Shown here in pieces: positions 1 through 11,775 of a stretch of DNA of 64,000 bases (the stretch's first letter is position 1; the number at the start of each line of letters is the position of its first letter). A program made the position numbers and the translations under genes. Under the pieces are notes generated by a model. That model made no database searches, was not told the DNA's origin, and was given only the letters and a program-made list of their open reading frames with translations. The stretch lies in the NCBI GenBank assembly GCA_017590115.1, contig JAGGNK010013558.1, positions 14,063,752 through 14,127,751 on the forward strand. Direction: 5' to 3'. Source of the DNA: Montifringilla adamsi. Its lineage: Eukaryota; Chordata; Aves; Passeriformes; Passeridae.

Positions 1-960
1 AATTTCTACTGAAATCAAAAGTGAATGTAAAAGGCAGGAAATCAAATTTATTGCTGGGGGAGATCCACAAAGTGAAAAACTTTAAATGAGGCATTTTTCA
101 TCCACAAAGAACAGCAGTCAGGGTCACCCTGCACCATCTCTGTGCATTAAACATTTTATTGATGTTATCTTTTTCAAGCCTGAAGAGTCTTTCAGATTAT
201 TAAAATTCAGGTGAAAGCAATCTGTGGAGGGGAAGGTGTGGTGGAGCCAAACTTCCTCCCACAGGGCAGCCACATCAGAATGCCTACATAATTGTCTGCT
301 GGAAGTGGTTTCTTTGGAATCCTCGAAGCAGCTTAAAAAATAATGATGACCCTCTGTCCTTCTGCTCCATTACCCTCAACATACTTTTTCTTTCACATGG
401 ATACACGTCATAACGTGGACAAATACCACGGAAAGTGAGTCTGTGGAAGAAGTGCTGTTTAAATCCAGGGCTAAGCCATTTCCACATGAGCGGGCTAAGA
501 GGTGCAGAGGAATCCGAGATGAGGAGGATGTTAGTTATCCTGAAACATTCATCAGCACTGCCAGCACAGCTGTTGGACGAGGAAGGAATCCTCTGTCACT
601 CTTGGCTGCCAGTCTGGTGGAGAAAAAGTAAGGGTGTTGTGTGCAAAAGAGCATAGGTGCACAGTGGCTGCCTCAAACACTGCCAGGCCAGGATTCAGGG
701 TATTTGGCTCACTGCCCTGACCCAAGCTCAGGCAGGAAGGGGAGGGCTGTGGGACTGCCGCTCTCCTGACAGAGGAGCTCTCTTGCTGCTCCAGAGGGCT
801 CCACACCAAGGTGCTCACAGCGTTTTTGCCAAGGAGCAAATTGTCTCTTTGGGGTGCCAGGGTTTGTTGTGAACTCAGATCTGGGCACAGACTTGTATTT
901 GTGGGGAAAAGCTTCTTACAGGACCTGTCGTGATAGGACAAGGGGAAATGGTTTTGCACT

Positions 961-1165
961 GAGAGGGGGTCAATTCAGGTCAAAGGCAAGGAAGAAGGCT
1001 TTTTTCAGTGAGGGTAGTGAAACACTGGCATGGGCTCCCAATGCTCCATCCCTGGGTACATTCAGAGCCAGGGGCTCTGAGCAACTTGTTCAAGCTGAAG
1101 ATGTCTCTGCTCACTGCAGAGGGGGTGGGCTACATTGGCTTGAAGAGTCCCTTCACTCCCTCTGT
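961..1165 (+). mobile_element. CR1 LINE 3' fragment, old and 5'-truncated
   Basis: The segment follows the order of the avian CR1 3' region: a purine-rich stretch (aaggaagaaggc), then agtgagggtagtgaaacac, a block like 'catccctggg..cattcagagccagg', then 'gagcaacttgttcaagctgaa' and a degenerate gggggt segment. Known CR1 copies carry the matching phrases 'gtgagggtggtgaggcactgg', 'catccctggaagtgttcaaggcc' and 'gagcaacctggtctagtggaa'. The terminal TTCTATGATTCTA repeat is missing or too decayed to see. There is no intact reverse transcriptase. Many substitutions suggest an old insertion. The open frames here are by-products of the repeat. Confidence 0.7.
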
Positions 1166-2519
1166 TGATGTTCACAAAAAGACAGAAGCAGGTTTGGAGT
1201 TCATTTAACATTTTTTGTATTTCCATGAAAGAAGCGGGTGTCCTGCTAATTGCTGGGATCTGTTTCCAGGGGGAAATGGAGACTAAGATGGATAGCTGCT
1301 GTTAGCAATGCCTGCTTCATTTTCAAAGACAGCTTTTTGCTGTTGTTTTCTTTTGGTTGCCTCTCTAATAAGTGCAGAGCAAAGTCATTACACTCAACAG
1401 GAAATGGCTTTGGGCCACCGCAAGCTGGGGTTGTTTTTGAGCTGGCAACTGAAAATGAGATTTCTGTGTGCTGTTTACCAGCCCTCTGCACCTCCCATTC
1501 CCCCCCTCTCCTTCCTCCCTGCCTTGCCCTCCATCACACAGTGGTGTGGATCTGTCATTGATGGATGATATCCAAAACCAGGTCCTGTCCCCACCATAGG
1601 ATGTCAATGTTGGGCAGATTGTGACCGCTGCACAAAGAGTGGCCTCAATTTTAAAATGTTGAGGAAAAGCAAATTCTCACCCTAGGAAATAATTACTGAA
1701 AAGAGAAGAAAAATAATGTTCTGTGGCTCCGTGTTTGGCTCCTTCCTGCTTTTGTGGTTCCCAGCAGTGTCTCAGTCACCATCATCCTGATGGTTATTGG
1801 CAGCCTGGGGGTGCTGGTACAGCCACTCTTCCCACACTCCTCCATCAGGCTCTCAATTTTCCCCACACAGATCATTCCACAGCAGCACGAAGGGAAGAAA
1901 TGCTGTCTCCTGGAATGCTGAGGATCCTCTCTGCAGCCAGTGGCTTTCCTGACCCCAGCCTGGGATGTGGCTGAATGCTGACAGGGTTCCAGGAGCTCAG
2001 TGCAAAAGGGTAAATGCCCATGCTCCTGGATTGTGAGGGGAGACTGGATTCTGATGTTTTCATGGATTTCTGATGTTCAAAATCAAGTGGTGGAGGAGGA
2101 GGGGATCCAAAAATCAGTAAGAAGGAGGTGGGGAGGGAGCAGTGTCTGCAGACAACAGAAATGAGTAATGGGGCAATAATGGCTGGAGGAGAACACTGAC
2201 ATAAACCACGGAAGAAGACAGGGGAACAGTGCCCAGAGCAGGCAGGAAGCAAATGGACTGTTCAGAGCACACTTGTTCATTTTGGCTCATAATGCAGCTG
2301 ATAATCTTTTCCTAAGTGCATTTTCTTTTCTTTTCATCATTTGCCCACACTAACAGCCCTGCTTCTAATCCTCAGAAAGGTAACTTCTGTGAATAGTCTG
2401 CTAGCCAAAATACTTTGGGTGAGAAATTCAACAGGTTTCAGTATGGAGCTTGCTAAATTTATCAAAGATATTAAGTGGTGGATGTGCCTATGGGATTTGG
2501 CACCCCTGGGTCTGTTTCC

Positions 2520-2690
2520 TAGGTTCCTATCTCAAAGCACTCTGCACACATTTAGCCTCTAAGCCTCAACAACTGGCAAACTGATATTATCACTTCTATT
2601 TTCTACCTAGGGAACATTAAACACGGAAAAGAGTTGGTCAAAAATATTGTTGCCAATGAATTTAGTGGAATTACTAACTCCTTAAAGAGA
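2520..2690 (+). mobile_element. Ancient L2/CR1-L3/MIR-like 3' fragment
   Basis: The text reads 'tctcaaagcactctgcacacattta', then 'gcctcaacaac', then 'attatcacttctattttctacctagggaac' and 'aaacacggaaaagagttggtc'. This parallels the shared tail of old amniote L2/L3/MIR elements (aagcactttacaaacatt, cctcacaacaac, attatccccattttacagatggggaaactgaggcacag, aggttaagtgac). Divergence is high and the exact family cannot be fixed by eye. Confidence 0.45.
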
Positions 2691-3703
2691 ACTATGTGCT
2701 TCAGTGCCCAGGGTCAGAGCCTCCCTTGTGCTCACTCAGGCCCATTTGTGCCTTACAAATGACACCCACAAAAGATACCAGCTGGCCCCTCGGTTTCTGA
2801 GTTGCTCAATGTGTGTGTCTTTCCACCACTGCCTTTCACATTCCCAGTCAGATGGCAGTGGGCATTTTAATGCCTTTGACAGCTAGAGGGGTGTAGAAAT
2901 GCATCACATGTTGTTCCTGCTAGTTAATGGAGAACTAATGAGACAACAGCTGCCAGGAGCCAGCAGTGCCCTCGCTCCCTGCCGCCCTCCGTGCCGGCAG
3001 CCGAGCTGGGATGGGGCTGGCGCTGGGGTCAGGATGCAAAGCTGTCCCCTGGCCTTGGGAGCAGAGCACACCTTCAGCCCAATGGCTCTGCTCTGCAGCT
3101 GTGTTACTTCACACAAAAGGGTTTTTCCACCTGCCTCGCAGGCCTTGTGCAGCATTTTCCTGGGAGAGGAAAGGGAGAATGCCACGGAGCTCACTGCTGG
3201 TTCTACCCAAGCCAGGAGCAGACAATGATGTCCACAGCCAGAAGTGAGCAGTGGTTACTGAGAGCCCAAAGAGTTATTTTTTTTTCTTTTCCTGTTTACT
3301 CAATGATTCTTTTTTTGGTTGTCATTCCTAACACCCAGTTTGGAAAATAGAGTCTGCAGCTCCATAAACGTTCAAGGCTCTTCACCTCCAAAGTGAAGAC
3401 AGTAACTGCATTCTGTAGGGGAAGGAGCAGTCACAGCCCTCCGTTTCCACCTTGTAAAGCAAGAATGTCTGATCAATAAATTTTACTGCTGTAGCAGTAA
3501 CTGTGGTAGTAACTAAACTAAAGCACAGGAGATGACAGAATGGCTGGATTGATATTCTGTCAGGAGGAGAAAGAATTGCCAGATAGGAAACTCTTTAAAT
3601 GTTCATGAACAATCAACCATAGGATATTTCTTCCCAGGGGACATTTTTTAAGGGGAATAAATTAGCTGCATGAAAATATTTGTTGCTCAGAGCAGCTGAC
3701 TGA

Positions 3704-3785
3704 AATGATATTGTGTAGATATGTTTCTTCTCAGAAGAAACATATCTACACAATGATATTGTGTAGATATGTAGCTTCTCAGAAG
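3704..3785. repeat. 22-bp perfect palindrome nested in a 34-bp direct repeat
   Basis: Positions 3710-3731 and 3733-3754 are perfect reverse complements separated by one base (C at 3732). The segments 3704-3737 and 3752-3785 are direct copies 48 bp apart, differing only at two adjacent bases (TT in the first, AG in the second, after gatatgt). The middle inverted copy therefore lies between two direct copies. Replication template switching or strand slippage can produce this pattern. A one-base loop makes a microRNA precursor unlikely. Confidence 0.9.
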
Positions 3786-4887
3786 TCCTTTGCTTCTTTT
3801 TTAAAGTGGCATCATGCAAATCCAGAGTCACCTTTGCACAGGTAGCTGGGATTGGACCATCTTCCTGTTCAGAATGATTGTATGTTCAGGTCCACTGCTA
3901 AAACCTGCAAGGAGATGGTGGAGAATTATTTCTGACAAGTTTAAAAGCCAGCTGAACTCAGAAGGCTTGAAGGGAAAGTTCCTTTGTAATTGTTGCAAAT
4001 ATTGATTCAGTCTCCAAACCTGTCTGGCACCAGAGCAGGGAAGAATTACACTGAAACCAGACCACTGTCTGCATCACAAGAGTTCCACTCTGGGCAAAAA
4101 CTGGAGACTTTTGGAGGTGAGAAATCAGGAGACAAAGTTTCACTGAAGCACAGGCTTTTCAGAATCACATTTTGGCAAGTTCTGATAGAGGAAGAAACAC
4201 TCCTTGCCTGTAGCTGCTTATGTCTCTTGAATAATTCTCTGCAAACACATCACCATTTATCAACAGTGCTTCAGCTGAAATAATGCATGACCCTCGTGCA
4301 TCAATCCACTGGCTTGGCCAGGGTAAGTCCACAGCAGCAAGTTAAATTTCCATCATTAAAATCTTAAATACTATTTACTTCTTGATCATATGTAGGCAGC
4401 CTTTTAGAGGACCTATCCATGAAAACTGGCTGCTTGCGCCCAGAACAAGGAAAGGGTAACAACTTATTTAACACCCTCTCAATCTGTCTTCTCAAAGGCC
4501 TTTTCTTTTTGTATTTACTGCAGAAAAAAGGCTCTGGGATAACCAAACAAACTGTTGGTACTTATCCAAATTGAATGAAATCTTAGGAACTTTCCCCTGT
4601 TTTCATGCAATAAATCCTGGCCACACTGAAATGCAAGGCAGAATTGCTGCCACTTCAGTCATTCAATGCCCATGTTCCCAGCAATTACTTCTGGGAGTGG
4701 GCTTGACCCTTCCTACTCCACTTGATGAATTGATCCTTGTTCAGGACACAGAGGGTCCCTTGCCAAGTGTGTGGAGTGAGCACGGGAAGGGGTGAGCAGG
4801 GCTGAAACAAGACAAGATGCTGTGCCAAGAGAGATGGTTTCTGTCCAGCTGCCCTGCACAAGCAATCAGGGCTGGTTTTCCTTTTTC

Positions 4888-4904
4888 TTTTTTTTTTTTT
4901 TTTT
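4888..4904. repeat. T17 tract ending in an acceptor-like CCAG
   Basis: A T17 run is preceded by more T/C and followed directly by CCAG, so it looks like a polypyrimidine tract plus splice acceptor. The following sequence has no convincing coding frame with a donor, so it is listed as a simple repeat. Confidence 0.85.
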
Positions 4905-5149
4905 CCAGAAACTACTGGGTCTGAACAAAATTATTTGCAGGTTGGGTTGGCAAAATGCTGGTCTGCATATGACACTGGGGACTGGCATCCTGCCTCCCCT
5001 AAATATGCTCCAGTGCATCACTCCCTGTGTAGGTACCAGAAACAAACTCCCACTGGTCTGGGGAGAAGCACCTTCCTTTCAGAGATAAACTCCAGCATTT
5101 ATCACAAAACCAAGTGAAACAACATAAAATAAGTATTTAATAGATAGTG

Positions 5150-5360
5150 GTGTGCCCTACCTTCATAACATTTCATAAGCAGTAATTATTGATTCATTAA
5201 AATAACACGTGTCTCTTGTTTTTCTGCACAGTGCCACGTGTGAAAGCAGCATTCACCTTGAATATTAATGGATGAATCATTTAACAGTTTACAGGCTCAG
5301 TTCAGATAAACAATTAAGTGCAATCCATGTCTTGTTAGAGTAAATGGAATATTTGGGGAG
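5150..5360. other. A/T-rich segment with homeodomain-type cores (possible conserved non-coding element)
   Basis: There is no repeat or open frame here. The stretch holds several TAATTA/ATTA-type cores (cagtaattattgattc, cattaaaataac, atattaatgg, acaattaag), two E-box-like CACGTG sites (acacgtgtc, gccacgtgtg) and a TGAATCA. Such clustering is common in conserved developmental enhancers, but A/T-rich DNA also gives it by chance. Conservation cannot be judged from one sequence. Confidence 0.2.
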
Positions 5361-5767
5361 GAAAGAAAGCCAGCATTTACAGCCATGACTACAATGCAGT
5401 CAGGGGTATGAAAATAAGAACATGGAAGAAGTCTTTTGGGAGTTTTCAGAGTCAATCTGGGTCCTCAGCATCCAGATCAACTGGGTGAGAGACAGACATC
5501 AGCCTCTGCTTTTTCCTGGGTCCTTCAGTATGTCCCAGTTACAGATCAGTCTGACCATGAGCACCCTCAGCATGGTTATTCCAGGTTGCCAGAGGACACC
5601 CACCCTGAGGCAGCTCCCATACCTGACAAGCAGAGATGTCCAGAAGGCTCGTGAGTCAGGGCGATTCCAAGAAAACCCTGAGCCAGAGAAATCCCAGTGG
5701 AGTGAACCCAGAAGAGAAAGGACCATGACTAAATACCTGAGACAATATTGCTGTCAGCAGCAGAAAG

Positions 5768-5834
5768 GATCAAGCTGTGATGATAAAATCTCCACATAGA
5801 TCTCCACATAGATCAAGCTGTGTTGATAAAATCT
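5768..5834. repeat. Nested short duplication (24-bp copies, 12-bp units)
   Basis: The 24-bp segments at 5768-5791 and 5811-5834 are direct copies 43 bp apart with a single A/T mismatch (gatcaagctgtg then a or t). Between and overlapping them, the 12-bp unit atctccacatag occurs twice in tandem (5788-5799 and 5800-5811). This looks like a local slippage duplication. It introduces a stop in the longest overlapping frame. Confidence 0.85.
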
Positions 5835-8800
5835 AGGGCATCCCACTCTGGAAAGTTTTTTTTGCTCTCCCTGGGTTACAGGCATTTTGAGTACATGCCA
5901 GAAGGAAAAACACTGTGATTGGGGACACGAATCCTGCCTTTCCAAGAAGTCCAGCCCCTGTCCTTTATCTGGACAGAGCAGCTTGAAACATCACTATATT
6001 CATCAGCCCTACAAAAATTCAGCCTAAAGACAAAGTGCTCTGCTATAATATAAAGGCACACGCAGCAATGAGCTGTGCTGGAAAACCTTGGGAACAGACT
6101 CACAGCCCAGTGGATGGGATTAGCAGGGCTGGAATTGCTTTTACAGCCTTTGGTTAACCCTGTAGTGCACAAGGGGCTGCAGCTCCTCTGCAGCTCCGTG
6201 GGAGCAGTGCAAGGCTGGAGGCAGCTTTGGAGATGGAGAACCAGCCTGTGAAGACTTCCTGCTTATTGGGAGTGAGGAGGCAGGAAATGCCAGCTGGGGT
6301 TTTCCCAAGGTAAAGTATTTGCCCAGCTGTCTGGTCACAATATTCTTTCTTATCCAAACAAGGTTGTAAACGTCTCCCACTAAAAGCTGCACAGCTGTGG
6401 CTCCAATTTAATGCAAGTAAAGGTGCTGCAGAAGCAGCATGGAAAATGGGTGGTACAAACCCTTTCATTCCACTGAAGCTGCAAGGTTAGAGGGTTGGAC
6501 AGCTTACTTCTTCTCCCTGCAACTTAAAGGGAGGAAAGAGGAACAGGGATGATACCAATCCCAAAAACTGTCCTAGCAATGCCAGTTAGGATCCTTTCCC
6601 CTATTTCCAGGCTATTTTATTTCTTGAACTCGTTTTACTGTGTTTTGACATTTTCATTGGACATCATCCCTCCTGCAGCGAACAAAATCAGTGTTTAATG
6701 TGTTCCCTAATGAAATAACTCAGACCATCACCCTGGACATTCCTTCCCTGTAACCCATTGGTCACGGCTAGGGTGAAAACTATGTTTTCCCTCTACTTCT
6801 GTTGTGCCCAGTAATAAACCATAGAAGATTTATACCAGATCAAAAGATGACCTGCTGTGAAACTTCAGACCCTGGCTATTGATTGCTCTGTGCTGCCTGC
6901 CTGTGTTAACAAGGCCAGGACAGACTGAGTGGTGTCCCCCCTGATGCTGCTGGGTGCAGCTTGCCCCTGCCAAATTGGACCAAAGCAGCTCCAGAGAATG
7001 GATATTTTTCAGACTGGAGAGCCAGGGCTTGGGGAAGGGATTTCTCTGCTGCTGTCATTCTATCGGGGCAGATTTTTTGTGAAGCCATTTTCACATTTGT
7101 CACTACTTTCTTGTCCTTCCTGTGAGTAGGAATGAGCTATGACCTGGTGCCAGGGCCATGTTTTTCCCATCTCCCCATCTATCATAATGCTCTAAAAACT
7201 GCGATCAGGTCTCATGTCCATAGTGTGTGCCTGGTGCTACAAGGCAATGCAGAAAAGCCTCTTTCCCCTCCCTTTTGCCCTCCCTGCCTTCCTATCACCA
7301 AAGCCTGCTGAACTTTACCTCTTTTCTTCAGTTGAGAAAGCTTTTAGATTTCTTTATGGAAGCCCTCATAGCTCTTCTGACTTGCCAGGAATAATTAAGA
7401 AAAATGAGAACATGAGATTTGGTGAAAAGGATAAATCAGTGTAATGGGAAATATCTAATTTGAGGGAAAAGCAGAGACCTTTACCCAAGTTATTCTTATG
7501 CTGTAGTTCTTGGCCATCAATATTTCTTTTCTCCTAAAGAAATACTTCCCTGATGACAGAGACAGGAAGGCAGGATTGTCCTGGGGCTGGTTGGTAACAG
7601 ATATGCTGTCTGCTTTCTGGGCACTTGAGATGGAGGAGATAGAAAATCTGTTTCTTTACTAAATCTAAGCTTGACCAACTTCTCTGCTGGGCAGCTGCTT
7701 CCTATTATCCCCTTGGAAATTTGCTTGCTCCCCAAGACTGACATTTCAGCCCTCAAAAGGGAGATCCTCACAGAGCAGAGAGCAGATCTGTGCTTTGCTT
7801 GCCCTACATGTGGAGTTCACACACAGCAGTGCCAGAATTATCAGCTGTGTTTCACATCAGGAAAATGACCCCATTTTCCATCCTGAGTAATGAAGTCTAG
7901 AGGAAGAATGGTGTGGCACAAGTTTACTTCTGCTCTGCAGAGCACCCTGCTGCCTGCTGTACAATGGCTCTGCCGCCCCTGGACCAGGAAAATCCTGCAG
8001 CAATTCTTCTGAAGACATGCTGCCCTCAAAGTTGTCACTTGGTGTGGTTGGTCTCCTGACACCAGATCCAAGAGTTCTGCTCCATGTGTGCAATTTCCAC
8101 TGATCTTGGGGGCTCGGAGAGAGCACTGAGGAAGTGTAAAGCATCAGATATTTTTTTTCTGCTTAGCTTTTTTTTCTCCCTCCCTCAGAGAATTAGGTTT
8201 TGGCAGTGTAAATTTGTGGCAGTAGGCTCTTTTAAAGCACATATTGCTCTAGCCTTACACCAGGTATAATAGCAAAAGCAAAGATGGACCAGTGAGAGAG
8301 GCTTTATTTGTGCATGCAATGTGGATGTGACAACAGAGAGTATTGACAAAGATTTTATCTGAGCAATTGTCCCAGTCTTGTACAAACACATCCATCCATC
8401 TCTGCAGCACCAGGCAGCTCACTTTGTGTTGTCTGGTGAGGGGCTTAAATCAAACACAGAGCAAAATGAGACTGAGAGCATCCTGAGTTACACATCTCTG
8501 AAGAGAGTTTTGCTTTCTACTGCTCAGATTCCTAAAGACTAAGTATTTAAATGCTGTGTGAGCTTTGGGCACATAAAGATATGCAGTAAAAGGTGGAAAG
8601 CAGGTAGGATTACTGCTTCTATGGGGAAAAAACCAGCATAAGGCTTTCTGGGATAGCATCTCAGCTGAGTGAGAAACTGCAAACTGAGAAAAAGGCCGCT
8701 TGAATTTAGGTAGAAGTTCAGACCTTGCTGCTGGATGGACCAGAGGAGGTCCCAGCTGATGAGCCACCACACTGATGAACCATTTCTGATGGGGTGGCTC

Positions 8801-11729
8801 TTGTGCAGTTCTGGCCACTTGCAAGGCCATGGTCCAGAGGTCTCCTTAGGTGCAAACAGGACTAGGGAGCAAAAAGCTATGCCTTGAATCATGCAACATC
8901 ACCTTTTACCACCAGCACAAAGTTCTTCCTTTCTCTCCCCCCTAATTCTGGCAAAGGTTTAATATTTTTCAAAGGGAGTTGGGCACTAATTCCCTATTCC
9001 AATGGCTGCTAGTGCCTAAATGCTTTACCTGATCCTTGCTGCCTAAATCCAGTAGAGATGTCTCTGTGCCTTAGCCCTGCCTACATCCTTCTCTCAGATT
9101 GGCCTGACTGCTCACTTTGTTCTCCTTCCTTTAACAATTGCCCACCCATCTGAGCTGTAATCTTTTGTCTTACTGCAAAGGTGTGGAGAGAGATAAAACA
9201 AAAGCACTCTAGTGAGACAGAAAAACCTGGCTGTGAGCAAGGCTCAGTTCTGTGTTTGCAGTGCATCTGTCAGCCATGCTTGGCAGACCAAGAAAATCAG
9301 TCTCTGGCCTGTATAAATATGAATGATGCAAAAGGAGGATTCGATGCAATAAAACACCCTGGTTGTTTCTCCTGCCTTATTTACTTGGTTTTGTTGCTAT
9401 TAGTAAGAATTTCGTGCAGAGGATTCAAATGTTGCTATCGCTCTACAAAAGTACATAAACGGGTTTAAATAAAAATAAGTTCATTAACCCCCCATGCTGG
9501 GGGAATAGGGGCCATCGATGTGATGGAGAGGGAAAAGCAGGACAGGGTGGCTGCGAAATTTTCCCTGGCCACAAGAGGGTGGCCTAAGGTGGCACTTATT
9601 CTGACAAGCATCATGTTTTGAGGTTAGAAAAAGCTCTGTTTATGTGCATATTTCTAATTCCAGCCAGAAGCACAAGTGCTGGAATAGAAGAAAAACTGAT
9701 TTCGCTGTGATTTTCCTGCTGTGGCTTGCAGATCAAAGGAGTTTAAATAGTTTACTTGGGCAAGTTTTGCATAAACTTTCAAACTTTCTTGGTGCTTATC
9801 AGCATGATGTAAACTCCAGCAGGAACGAAGGATGATCAAAATCCTAAACAGCTGTTGAGTTGTTCTTAACCTCCAGCTGAGTAACAGTGCCTAAGAATCT
9901 GCATCTGTGATATGCAGGGCTCCAGAAAGTGGGATGGTTTTTTTATTACTTCCACATCTGGAAAAGAGGAAGCATAATGGAGTAGCTTACTTTCTCTTCT
10001 TGGTTTCCAATGAATTAAACTTCCTCAAAACACTTCTGTCTTCTCTGCCTGTATTTGGTTATTATCATTGTTACCACACTTTTCAGGCCTCATGAAATAA
10101 ATCATCTTCACATGGCAGAACAGTGAGATTTTGTACACCTCTCTGAGCTGCTACAGACATAACTGCAATTAGAGATTACTTGTTTTTGTGCTGAACCAGG
10201 GGTTGAAAAAGCCCCTTTTAATGGGTGCTCTCTCCAAGATAACTAACGTCAATCACATCATTACTGTGGGCTTTGCTACCTGTTCCATAGCAAAGAACAT
10301 CCTGTTGTCCCAAGGGTTTTTGTGATGGATTGGTTGAGCAGAAATGAGGGGAGGGGTGTGCTGCATTTTGTACTGAAGTGGTGCTTTTCAGTTTATATTT
10401 ATCCTGGATTCTTTTCTTATGAAGAACAGTTATTACAGCTGACGGGAAAATCTGCAGAGATGCAGTTTGGCAGCCTAGAGGTGAGGTGGCTGTGCAGGGA
10501 AGGGAGCTCTACCTAGAATCCTTGTTTCAAAGGGGCTCTAAGGTGGCCAAGACGTGGTGGGGAATGTCTAAGGGTGCCTCAGGAGGCAACAGTCCTGGGG
10601 GGAATTGGGGTCAGGTGGGCACTGAACTGAGCCCTTGGGAAAACACCAATAGGATGTGCTGGTGGATGAGGAGCAAGGTGTGAAGAAACGGCAACAGGTT
10701 CAAAAAGGGCTCTAATGTGAGCTTTGAGGGTTTCATGGAGGGTTACCAAGTTCAAGTCAAGCAGCTTCACCCTGCAAAGCTTCTGAGGCTGATTATGCTC
10801 ATAATAGTACTTGGCTGCTTCACAAAGCATCCAAGGCAGATGTTCAGGCCAATGAACACAGATTTTTCCTGCAGGGGGTTAATTTACCTTCTTATTTCTT
10901 TATTTTTTACCTTGCTAGAAAGGTGTTTTGCTTTGCAAAGCAGAAAAGCCATCACCTGCTATTGAAGGGGACAGTCCTAGGGAGTGGAGGCTTCACAAAA
11001 CTGCTCCCCAAGAGCAGCTGCAGCCTGCCTGGGATTTCCATGCCTGTCTGGAGATTAGGGGAGTAGGGATGAAAAGAAGCTGAAGAGAATCTGGGTAGCC
11101 ATTGTATCAGGGAGTTGAGCATAGATGACTAAATCAGAATGGGTTCTGTTTCTGATTTCCCCCTTCAGTGCTTAATGATTACTAATGGAGAGGTTTTCCC
11201 TTGGAGCCTGGGCTGGGAGCACCTTCCCTGCAGCTTGCTGGGTTTTTTCTCTTTGAGTTGAGCTCTGTTGCTGCAGCTGCAGTCAAGCTTTGCAAGCTGA
11301 ACACTCTCATTAGTGGGGTAATTTTGATGGGGAGGATGCCTCAGCTCTTCATTGCTCCTGGGTTTCTTCTCTGGAAAACTGAAAGAGGGATGTACTGAGC
11401 TTGCACCCACACCTTGCCAGCCCTGTCTCACAGCCTGTGGTGGAATTCGGAAAGGTGAAAGGTGTCCATCTTCACCCTCCTCACTGCACATCCCAGGCAG
11501 GCTGCAGGACCCACCCCAGGGGAGTCAGAAGAGGGGTGAGAGCTGATCCTCCACTTGCAAATGGACACACAGCTCCTGTTCTCCACTGCAGTGACAACTG
11601 TGCGCAGCTAAATGGAATACTAATTCCCTTGGAATGACACTTTATGTTCACTTTTGTAGGCTCCTTGTAGTCTGTTACAGGGGCAGGTTCCATTTTTAGG
11701 AGGAAAGTGAGACATTGTCATAAGGAAGA

Positions 11730-11731
<2 letters not shown>

Positions 11732-11773
<42 letters not shown>
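11732..11773. repeat. A42 homopolymer
   Basis: About 42 consecutive A residues follow 'ggaagaat'. It could be a retrotransposed poly(A) tail, but the upstream 200 bp shows no recognisable processed transcript or CR1/LTR (avian CR1 does not normally end in poly(A)). The exact length is likely to vary and to be affected by sequencing error. Confidence 0.95.

Positions 11774-11775
<2 letters not shown>

Larger units (their letters stand above)
1..11731. other. No gene visible; unique non-coding sequence with small repeats
   Basis: Apart from the repeats listed separately, this stretch shows no recognisable protein, RNA gene or promoter. The longest frame is 135 codons (552-959, minus), and a 125-codon frame lies at 5422-5799 (+). 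Neither resembles a known family, and both overlap other frames. A GTAAGT donor-like site at 4324 follows only a 35-codon open stretch. The sequence is compatible with an intron or intergenic DNA. Confidence 0.7.

Noticed and set aside
3710..3754. microRNA precursor
   Set aside because: The arms are perfect and the loop is one base, unlike a Dicer substrate. The adjacent direct copy points to a mutational origin.
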